DNA of 64,000 bases from Siphonodentalium dalli (taxonomy: Eukaryota > Mollusca > Scaphopoda > Gadilida > Siphonodentaliidae): assembly GCA_032622095.1 (NCBI GenBank), contig CP136069.1:4450976-4514975 (forward strand). Reading direction: 5' to 3'. A program made the position numbers and the translations under genes. This document shows positions 45,101 through 57,100 of this stretch, in pieces. Each line of letters opens with the position of its first letter. Within the stretch, counting starts at the first letter, position 1. Below the pieces are notes generated by a model. It saw only the letters and a list, made by a program, of their open reading frames with translations, had not been told where the DNA came from and did not search any database.

Positions 45101-48100
45101 GATACAGACCTTGTTTTGAGGTAAAATATCTGCACTGTTCATCGCAGCGACTGCCAGACCTCACCTGTGTTCATGGTTGTAGCTCAGAATTCAGCCCTAA
45201 TGACTTACCAATGTAAAATGTGCAATTTGAGGGGAAATAGTGGGTCAGAACGTTGGGGCTTATAGACAGAAATATACTGTAAATTAAAATACGAGAGGCT
45301 GGTTACTACTAAACAAATCGTTGCCCAGGATGGTGTAGACCACTGTGCACGTGGTTCATCCTACTGATCATGTTTTATTCAGGCACCAAGAGCAGGATTC
45401 CTTGCAATCTGTTAATCATAAGTGTCAGTGATCGCTTGTCCTGTGTAAAAAGCTAGGTCTGTGGCTATTTTGTGGCCAATATTAAGCCAAGGTTGGGGAG
45501 GGGAATGAGGCCACTAGATGGCCGGCCTGCCATAGTAGCGGAAACCCTGACATAAGGGAACCTCCCAGGCCTGCAAATAGCATGTCTGTCATTTGCAGAA
45601 TGAGGTCCCCAGAGGGTGAATTTAGTGATGCTATCCCGCATAGCGGGATAGCATCACCAAACTCACCCTCTGGAGACCTCATTCTGCTTAGGCCTCATGT
45701 TCTGGGAAGTATCTATAGTAACAAATTAACATTGTTTTTAGTTATGTTTTCCCTTCTGGGAAGTTTCTATATCCCCTTAATTTGCAGAAGATAAAATTCA
45801 TAATGGGTGAACATCACCAACTTCAACTGGGGAACTTCAATCTGATTGTAGGTCTACCTTAGAGGGCCTAAGCAGAATAAGGTTCCCAGAGGGTGAACTT
45901 GGTGGTGCTATCCCGGATCACTAAATTCACCCTCTGGGGACCTCATTCTGCAAATGACAGACACGCTATTTGCAGGCTTGGAACCTTCATATCTCTGCTT
46001 ATATATGTAATATTTTATAATTAACAAGAGGTTGCGCAGGTGGTGCTGGCCTACCCAACTGTGGTAAGTATGGTTCAGATATCTGCTGGACGGGAAAAAA
46101 CCAAACATTTTCATATAAACAAAGATAAATTAAGAACAGAAACATGAACAAAACAATTGAACACTTAATTGATTGTCATCATAGTAGTGAACATACATAC
46201 CAAATATCATAAATATCCGTCAAGCGGAGGTGGAGATAAACCAAAAAACCAAACTTCCAAATAAACAAAGATGAATAATTCTAGAATGGAAAACACTCAA
46301 TTGATAGCGCTCATAGTGGTAAACATCCATACTAAATTTAATTGAGAATCATGTCCTCATAATGTTAAACAACCATACTAAATTTCATTGAGATTCGTGT
46401 CCTCATAGCGGTAAACATCCATACTAAATTTCATTGAGATTCGTGTCCTCATAGTGGTGAACATGCATACTAAATTTCATTGAGATTCGTGTCCTCATAG
46501 TGGTAAACATCCATACTAAATTTCATTGAGATTCGTGTCCTCATAGTGGTAAACATGCATACTAAATTTCATTGAGATTCGTGTCCTAATAGTAGTGAAC
46601 ATCCATAACAAATTTCATTGACATTCCTCAACCGGTAGATATCGGCTCGAACAAACAAAAAAACCACCACTTCCAGATAAACAAAGATAAATAACTCTAG
46701 AACAGAAAATGTGGAAAAAATGATTGAACACTCCGTTGAATGTCCTCATAATAGTGAACATTAATAACAAATCCATTCAGATCCAAAAACCGGTGTTTGA
46801 GATATCTGCTTGGAGGAACAAACATTCCAGATAAACAAAGATGAATAAATCTAGAATGAAAAATACAGAAAAAATGATTTCACCCATACAGAGCCCCAGA
46901 CAAACATCAGCAGATGACACTCTTCTATGTGCTTCTATATATGTGTGGGGCTCCCTGCAGGGTAATGGATGTTTTTTTTATTTTATGTCCTAAAAATTGT
47001 AAGAAACGTTTATTTAGAAAACATGATAAAAAATTGTTAGGCCAATGCATTCTCTTATATATACGAGGCGACCTATGGTCGACTCGCATATATAAGAGAA
47101 TGCATTGGCACAGGGTAAAAAAATCATAGTGGTGAACATCCATACCAAATTTCATTCAGATCCAACAACCAGTGTTTGAGATATCTGCCTGGATGCACAG
47201 ATGGACAGATGGACAAACCGAAGGATAAATATCCAGACGGACGGACGAGGTCAATCCATTAAATCCCCTTTCTCTTCGAGAGTGGGGGTATAATAATGAA
47301 AAAGGACTACGTATTTTACCAAATATTTGTAAATGAAGGGTGTAATTAATAAAATCTCAGACATACTTGTGGAGTTCTGCAGCTTTGTAGAGTTGTCTAT
47401 CTTTGTACCAAATGACCTTGTAAGGAATCAAGCTGCTGACATGGCAACTGAGCTTGGCTGTCTGATCAAAGTAGCCGTTGGTGAGCTCTGTCATGTGTAC
47501 ACTGGGAGCAGTTGGATCACGGGAGTTGATAGCGGTGTGACCCGCCCTCTCAAGTCTGTAGCCTTCATCGTCAATACCCTCAACCTGAAATGTACGAGAC
47601 ATATATAGAGTCATGGGTGTGGAATAAATAATGTAATGTAAATGTAACATTAGGCCAATATACAAAAATTGCTTGATTTACATCCCCTCTGGACCCAATT
47701 CACATCGCCTCCCGACCCTATTTACATCCCATCCCAACCCAATTTACATCGCCTCCTGACCCTATTTACATCCCCTCCTGACCTATTTACATTCCCTCCC
47801 AACCCTATTTACATCCCCTCCGACCCTATTTACATCCCCTCCCGACCCTATTTACATCCCCTCCAGACCCTATTTACATCCCCTCCCAACCCTATTTACA
47901 TCCCCTCCCGACCCTATTTACATCCCCTCCAGACCCTATTTACATCCCCTCCCAACCCTATTTACATCCCCTCCCGACCCTATTTTTAGACCTATTTTTA
48001 GACCCATCCTCGGACCACTAGTTTGGCATAGTCAACTCCAAGCCATACAATATTTATATAATTTTGAAAAAAATTTCTGTTCAAGTTAATATTGTTATCA

Positions 48101-51100
48101 GTCCAATGAGAAGACATAGAGTAATGCCCTAAGTAATCGACTCCTTAACCACAGCAGAATTATGGGTGACTTTTCAGGCAGGATTTAGTCGGAAATATAG
48201 CTTGTTGCCATTCATCGGAAAGCTCTCCTCTGTGGTTAAGGAGTCGATTATTTAAAGCATTTCTGTAGGTGGGGGATACCAGCGTCAATGACTGCTTGTT
48301 TCCATCAAAATATGTTTGCTGGCTATGTGTTCTGTGATTCTTTCAGCTCCACAGCGTATCATATGCCCGAATCACCCCGGCTGGTGACCTCATAATAACT
48401 GGGACACAGCAGGTTGATGCCGGATCCTATAGATGTCTTGCTGAGAATGAGGCTGGGGCTGTTGAGGCCGAGGTCCAACTAGAAGAGCTTTCCGATGAAT
48501 GGCAACAAGCCATATTTCCGACTAAACGTTGAAAAGTTACCCATAATTCTGCTGTGGTTAAGGAGTCGATTACTTAGGGCATTACTGTATCATTTTTAAG
48601 TACTTTTTTAAATCCGCAAAATAAAGTCAGGTGTATAAAAATAATGCCTCTGCAAAGCAGAATCGGTCCATAGTGAAGTTATTGGTATTGTACAGTAAAG
48701 CCCTAAATAATCAACTCCTTAACCATAGCAGAATTATGGGTAATTTTTCAGGATTTAGTCGGAAACATGGCTTGTTGCCATTCATCGGAGAGCCCTCAGT
48801 GAGAGCTTTCCGACAAATGGCAAAGAGCCATTATTTAGGGCATTACTGTGACTGTTACATACAGTAATGCCCTCAGTAATCGACCTCTTAACCAAAGCAG
48901 AATTATGGGTAACTTTTCAGGATTTAGTTGGAAATATGGCTTGTTGCCATTCGCCGAGAGCTTTCCGATGAATGGCAACAAGCCATATTTCCGACTAAAT
49001 CCTGAAAAGTTACCCATAATTCTGCTTTGGTTAAGAGGTCGATTACTGAGGGCATTACTGTAATACACACCCTGACATAGAAGAATCCGTCTGGCGGAGT
49101 AAAATCATTGGTGTTGTAGATGGTTGGATAATCGGGATCTTGTGACAGCGAAAGGTTACTGATTGATGTCCCCTTCAAATCAACTATCTGTACGTTGGTG
49201 ATTCGACCTGGTTCATCTAATCCGTTCGTCCTGATCACAATTCTGCTTTGAATTCCTGAAATATTGAAAAAAACTACATTCAAGCAAATACGTATGTGAG
49301 ACAGACAGTGCTCGCTCTGTAACACCTCGTGAAAATATCGCGAATGCTACGGGAATTGACGAGTTCTCATTTCAGACAATGTTTGCAGTACTTGTTTTTG
49401 TGGAGTACATGTGTGAATAATAAGTAAGTATCATGTTTTATTTAGAGATTAAGTCTTTTCTTCATGTTTGGTTGCATGTTTTAATTGTAATTATTTAATG
49501 TTTTCTGACCGCAAAAACGTTAAATCGATGGCTTTATTGACGAATGTTCTCGTTGTTTTGATTGTCAACGAACAATGGAAATATACGAACATATAATTTT
49601 TCTTCAATTAAATAAACGTAATATGGCCATGCGGTATATACACAGAACGACACGATGTGTAAATGGGTTTGTCAATACGGCACGAGTGCTGTCGCGTAAG
49701 GATAGAACGAGAGGCGCTTGCGCCTCGAGTTCTATCCTTCCGCGACAGCACGAGTGCCGTATCGACAAACCCATTTACACATCGTGTCGTTCTGTGTTTA
49801 TTACACGCTTCGCATCCTAGAATCCGTGCATTAAAAATACAGGATTAGAAGGTTTATTAAGGCTCATACAGGGCGTGTTTGTCATGTGTGATGATTCTTT
49901 TATTTAAATAGTTCCAGTTTCGTGGTTGAGGCGAACGTCATGTACGTCATTTTACGTCAACGAGATGCGTATGGAACGTACGTTGCATACGGATTTGTGA
50001 ATATGGAACGGCAATAACACTGTACTTCTAGGAACAAGCGTGTAATAAAAATTATGTACTCCTAGGGTTTCTTAATAGTTGTAAAATGAACATGATTTGA
50101 TATTCAAGGAATCCGTTTTGAATCATTTTTGCAAAATAATCTTTAAAACTTAAAGGTACTCAAGGTCCTCTGCAGAATGAGGTCCCCAGAGGGTGAATTT
50201 AGTGATGTTATCCCTCATAGCAGGATAGCATCACTAAATTCACCCTCTGGGGACCTCATTCTGCTTAGGCCTCAACTGCTATGGGAGATATACATGTAGA
50301 CTCAGACTGAAATTCCCAAAAGATGAATATTGTGATGTACACCCATTTGGAACCTTGATTATGCAATGTGTCGTCTGCCAATTTGGGGATATAGAGACAC
50401 TAAACTAAAAAAGAAATAGAATCTACGTGAAGAAGTTTCCATAGAAATTTGATAATAAAGAAACTTTCCATAGAAGATGAGGCCTCAGTAGAATGAGGTC
50501 ACCAGAGGGTGAATTTTAGTGATGCTAAAAGTCTGTCAAACAACTATCAACAACAATTACATGCAACGAAAGTGTCAATGACACTGTAGCTCACCTTACT
50601 GAGCCATCAATAGAATGATAAAGAAGAACGAAATTAAAAAAGTTTTAGTAAAGGGATTGTATTATGTAAAGGGATTGTATTATGTAAAGGGATTGTATTA
50701 TGTAAAGGGATTGTATTATGTAAAGGGATTGTATTATGTAAAGGGATTGTATTATGTAAAGGGATTGTATTATGTAAAGGGATTGTATTATGTAAAGGGA
50801 TTGTATTATGTAAATGAATTATTTTTATTTCAAACATTTCTCCAATAAATGTGGGCTGCAGCGTGTGCCGATGGATTCAAATGTGAAATCCATGATGGCT
50901 GCAGGGGGTCATGTTTTTTAATGAATTTCGGAAAAATTGGACAGCTCCCATCTAGATGTTACCCCACAGAACAAAATGAAGTTTGGATGAAGAATGAGGG
51001 ATGTGGCATGTAGGGAGTGCTGAAGGATTTAGACATGAAAAGAGTAAAATCCAAGTTATCCAAGATGGCCACTGGCCACCCCGAAGATCCTTATGATGTT

Positions 51101-54100
51101 TCATGACGATCGGATGAGGGATGTGGCCTATAGGTTGTGCCAAAGGATTTAGTCATGCAAAGAATAAAATCCAAGATGGCCGCAGTCCTCCCAGACCCCT
51201 GGCCCATATTGATATGCCCACTGAGGAACTCATTCTGCTTAGGCCTCATCTTCTGGAAATTATCTATTGTCTCAATATAACATTGACTTCTGTTCAGTTT
51301 CTATATCCGCTAATTTGCAGAAGAGGTACCCAATGGGGAAACATCACCAACTTCAACTGGGGAACTTCAATCTCACCCCAGAGCAGTTGAATCAGAAGAT
51401 GAGGCCTAAGCAGAATGAGGTCGCCAGAGGGTGAATTTTATTATTCTAGCCCGCCATGCAGGATAGCATCACTAAATTCACCCTCTAGGGACCTCATACT
51501 GCATGGCAGACACACTATTTTGAGTGACAAGAATATGACTGAAAGTCGTTCCTATTCACACTAAGTGGGGTCAGTGTTAGGATGTGAAAATCTCTTTCGG
51601 AATATAGTTTCCGAACACTCTCTGGGTTACTATTTCAGTTGTGGTATGGTATGAAAACTTTTTCATTTCATGCTTTTATGGTGTTCCCATTATTATAACT
51701 AACAATATATTTTCCAGGCATTCTTTTTGCATGTCTGACCATTGTTCAAATTTGATAACTCCCATCTAGAGGTGATGGGCCGATGGATTAAAATTAGAAA
51801 TCCAAGATGGCTGCTGGTCGCCGTGTTTTAAAATAAAATTTGGTCAAAATAAGAGACTCTGATCTAGAGGTCACCCTGAAGATCCAAATGAAGTTTGGTG
51901 ATGACTGGATGACGAACGTGGTCTGTAGGGTGCCAAATGATTTAGTCATATAAAGAGTAAATTCCAAGATGGCCACTGGTGGCCATGTTTTTCAACAAAT
52001 TTCGGTCAAAAATAGGAGGCTCCTATCTAGAGGTCACCCCGAAGATCCATATGAAGTTTGGTGATGATCGGATGAGGGATGTGGTCTGTAGGATGTGCCA
52101 AAAGAATTAGTCATAAAAAGAGTAAATTCCATGATAGTGCTGGTTGCCATGTTTTTCAACAAATTTCGGTCAAAAGAGGAGGCCATGATAGTCATCAAAA
52201 TTCGATACCTCCCATCTATAGGTCACCCTGAAGCTACATATAAAGTTTGGTGAAGATCGGATGAGGGATGCGGCCTGTAGGAAATTGTTGATGCACAGGC
52301 GTATGCACGGATGACAGATGCCAACCCATGGCAATAGCTCAAACTTTATTATGTAAAGTTGAGCTAATAAAAGGCCGTCTGGCCACAGTGTCCCCTGAAA
52401 AAGTGGCTTCATTGGGGGCATCAGCTTTTCTGAAAAAAATAACAAGGACCCTAAATCAGAAGCAACCAGACAACAAGAGCTATGCTGGGCGTGCAAAATA
52501 CGTCCTCTCTTGGGTCGGCGGAAACTGGTAAAAAAGAGGCATAACTCTGGTAAAAATTGGCGGACGGAACTCAAATTTGAACTTGACCTGTGTTTTGGTG
52601 GGAGAAACTAATATACCAAATTATCATTGAATCCGATAAGCTCTAGTAAAGTTATCATCCGGACAACAAATTTCAGGGATTTTCTAAGTGAAATTACGTC
52701 AAATAAGGGGCATAACTCCGGTGAAAATTGGCGGACAGAACCCAAATTCGAACTTGAGCTGTCTTTTCTCCTAATAAACCCACATACCAAATTTGATTGA
52801 AATCGGTTAACTCTAACTAAAGTTATCATCCGGACAACAAATTTCAGGGATTTTCTAAGTCAAATTACGTCAAAAAAGGGGCCATAACTCTCGCAAAAAT
52901 AATCGGATTAAAACGAAATTCGGACTTGAGCTGTATTTCGATATATGTAATCCACGGGTTTTGCGTATAAACATTCCAAAATCGAGTTATCATCCGGAAA
53001 CCAAAAAACATAAGAAAAACTGAATTTTGACGCCCGGACGGACGGACGGACAGACCAATACTATAATACGGCCGTTTTTTCAAACGGGCGTATAAAAATG
53101 GGTGGATCGTACCCATATTCGAACTTGATCTGTATTTCGTTATCATGCGGAAACCAGAAATTGACAGGATTCTAAGTTGTAAAAGGGCCATAACTCTCAC
53201 AAAAATGGGCAGAGCAAACCCATATTCGAACCTGATAAACTATCATACTAAATTTGATTCAGATATGATCACACAAACTAAAGTTTTATCATCCGGAAAC
53301 CAGAAATTGACAGGATTCTAAGTCAAAAAAGGCCCATAAATAACTCTAGCAAAAATGGGCAGATTGTACCCATATTCGAACCCCTGTATTTCGAGCTGAT
53401 AAACGCACATTCCAAATTTGGTTAAGATATGATAACACAAACTGAAGTTATCATCCGGAAACCAGAAATTGACAGGATTCCAAGTCGAAAAAGGGCCACA
53501 ACTCTCGCAAAAATGGGCGCAGAACAACCCATATTCGAATTTAACCTGTATATAGGGCTGATAAACTCACATACCAAATTTGGTTCAGATATGATCACAC
53601 AAACTGAAGTTATCATCCGGAAACCAGAAATTGACAGGATTCCAAGTCGAAAAAGGGCCACAACTCTCGCAAAAATTGGCGCAGAACAACCCATATTCGA
53701 ATTTAACCTGTATATAGGGCTGATAAACTCACATACCAAATTTGGTTCAGATATGATCACACAAACTGAAGTTATCATCCGGAAACCAGAAAAATACAAG
53801 ATTCTAAGTAAAAAAAGGGCCATAACTCTCGCAAAAATGGGCGGAGCAAACCCATATTCCAACTTGACCTTTATTTTGGTCTGATAAACTCACCTATGAA
53901 ATTTGCTTTAGATCTAATACCCGAAACTAAAGTTATCATCCGGAAACCATTTCCGGACGCACACATGCATGCACGGACGGCGGGCAGACGGACACCGGCT
54001 ATTTTAATAGTCCCCCGGAAAAAAAAATTCGGGGGACAAAAAGGAGGATATGAGAATACATACACTCGTCAGTTAGCCGGGGGGACTAGTGCACATTTTT

Positions 54101-57100
54101 GCTCAAAAAGTGGGGTACTGGGCTTACTCATGAGGTGCTATTGGTGTTATTCCATGACAAAATATATTCCCTTGTCACCACATCTAATTTGTTAGTTTTA
54201 ACTAGCAATCTGATTGGCTACAACACCCCGTTTAATCACCATGTCCCCCTTGACAGCAGGGTATAAGAGAACATGTGCCAAACATCGGGGGTATATGAGC
54301 ACGTGAAAACATCGGGGGTATATGAATGACCCTTGAACTGGTAGTTTCCGCTAATCATGGCGTTGCTCTCGCATGCCGAATTTGATGTCACCTGCATGAC
54401 GCCGAATCCTTAGGTCGACTACTGAATCATTCTATGAAAACCACACTTAAATTAACCTTTTCAGTGCCAAGTCCGATTTTTTTATCAACCCATATTTCCT
54501 TGATCATTTTTCACATTTATTGATTATAATAAGGTGATACATTGATGGAAATTTAAGAGCTCTTAAAGCTCTTTCCATCAATGTATCACATTATTATAAT
54601 CAATAAATTTGAAAAATGATCAGGGAAATATGGGTTGATACAAAAATTGGACTTGGCACTGAAAGGGTTAAGGCATGGGGTGCATGGAGAGTTAATACCT
54701 GGATGTCTCTTTTTGAACCCCTCGGCTCCAACTCGGGGGTTCAAAATTGATATCCAGGTATTAAATCTCCATGTGCACCCGATGTTGCCGAAGATAACTA
54801 ATAATATCATACTTTTTTTATATTTTAGGAGCAAAAGAATACATACCACTAATAGGCCGATTGTTCAAATCAGTTCCATTAACTCCTGGTTTCCGTGTGA
54901 ACTCGGTTGAGAAATCCACTGAACTAAGGCCAGTAACTCTAACGGTGTGTGGTCCTTTACTTTTAACGAGAAGCCTCCAGAGACCTGGCGCGGGTTCTTT
55001 AACGTTGACGATCAAACCGTTCTCCAGTTCCAGAAGCTTCTTGATTTTATCATTACGATTTGAGTTCGGGTCGTGTCTGTTTCCTGAGAAAAGAAAATGG
55101 TCGAGGTTAGAGTCACTTAGAGTCTCTTTTCAAAAGACGATGATAATCGATGTATGTCTCTAGAAGTGTCCACTAAATTTCATTTCTACAATGATGCGGC
55201 ATTCCAATCATGACATAATAAACCATTTCCAAATATGGAGTGGATTCCTGGCATAGGAAATGTTTGTGAGAATCATGGTATTTAGAAAAAGTTATAAATA
55301 CAACAAGATGGGAAAGAATAATCAGTCAAAAATATCATTGACTGATAAAAACTCGAAGATGATGTGTCCTATATTGCGATGGATAAAATGAGTTATCACC
55401 TGTATTCAGTTTTCCAAGAATAGTTGAGTCTGACAATGCGTGGGAAACTTGTCAATGCGTCATTGACCTCAGATCTGTGAAGTGATCCGTTATGCCAATG
55501 AAATCACATGCGTGCTTCTCCACTCTCCAATGAAATGGATGGAATCCCATCAATTCAGTAACTGATTATGAATGAGATTTCCAGAGACACATAAATATTG
55601 TAAAATTTGACCAGCATCTGCCTGTTCGTCTGTCCATCGGGGTCACGACGTAAGCGCGAAAACTCTAACGTTAAACTGTAATCTGGTTATTACCTGCTGG
55701 ATCTACGAGATGAACTCTAGGGTTTCTTCCGCTGATGGATACTGTGAACTGTTTAAGTTTTGTGTCCACCGGAAGCAGGAATGTTTGTTCTCGATCGTCG
55801 TTAGAATCCACAGCCAACAGGTTCACCTTCTTAGCCTGCACAGCTTCTCTAACGAACTCTAAAACCTGTTTTCAGGGAGTAAAATATAAAGTATAGTATG
55901 TACATACATGTATACATCTACAAAAAAAACCTCACCAAACTGAACCCTCTATAAACCGAATCCCTCTCCATACTGAACAACTTGTCTGGTCCCGAATTCA
56001 CCCAAGTGCATTTTAATTAAAAATTACCTCTGTAAACTGGAAACTCTCTATTCAAAACATCAGACGGCTTTTCTATTCCATAAGTGAACGTATACATTAA
56101 TTTTTACCTCCAAAATCCAAACACGGAAATCGACACAAACCGAATGCATGTGCTGTAGATTTGACATACTTGATGCCGAGCTCTTATTGGCTTCGGTGAA
56201 AACTGGGGATCCTTTGTAAGTTTAAATCTCTGGTCTACATTAAACTCTGAGCGGTCGTGTTTGTGATGGCTCATTCATTGTGACAGGTTGGTTAACCCTT
56301 TACCCAACAAACCGGCCAAAACCGGCCAAATAAAGCTTCAACAGCCTAAAATATCTTCGGTCTGTCTCAATAGAACCATACAAATATGGATATCATTGGA
56401 ACCGGCTCATTGACCACATTGTGATAGTTACAGTTATGCCCTGTGCCAATGCATTCTCTTATATATGCGAGTCGACCATAGATCGCCTCGCATATATAAG
56501 AGAATGCACTGGCCTAAAAAAAAACTTTTTTTAACACTTTTTACCATTTTTTCTTACATTCTTTAACAATTTTATAATTTTTAATGTGTTAAGCCAATGC
56601 ATTCTCTTATATATGCGAGGCGACCTATGGTCGACTCGCATATATAAGAGAATGCATTGGCACAGGGCCCTTCTGTTGGGTAAAGGGTTAACCTTGTATC
56701 GGTGACAATACACTGCCTTCGTGTACTTTTAGCATGCTTCATTATGGTGTTTAGTTTGGACAGTGGTCGTAAAAATACGAGTCCATGCACCTCAGAGAGT
56801 TTATAGTGTCAGTGCTCTTTTCTCTGTGAAGTCACCATTGTTCACTGAATGTGTGAAATTATCTAATCCGACACCTGCTGTTATAATCCGGTTCAAAGCA
56901 TTTGCCGAACAAAGACCACTAATTAAAGTGTTGCGCAAATACAACAGTAGCAAACTACAATACATGTGCAACAATAATATTGTCTGCGACATTTTCGTAT
57001 CACTGTAAAATGTATCATTTCCTTGTATACATGTATTATGTCTTAATATACCATGTTTTTAATTCTTATTATAACATGTTTTATCTATATTATTTATATT

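Noticed and set aside
44882-45124. 80-codon frame with a hydrophobic stretch
   Set aside because: No domain, no splice link to the hemicentin exons and no repeat support; frames of this size are expected by chance in A/T-rich introns.
53422-53884. Frames of 146 and 151 codons on opposite strands
   Set aside because: They follow a 162-bp tandem repeat whose period is divisible by three, in retroposon-like tail sequence.
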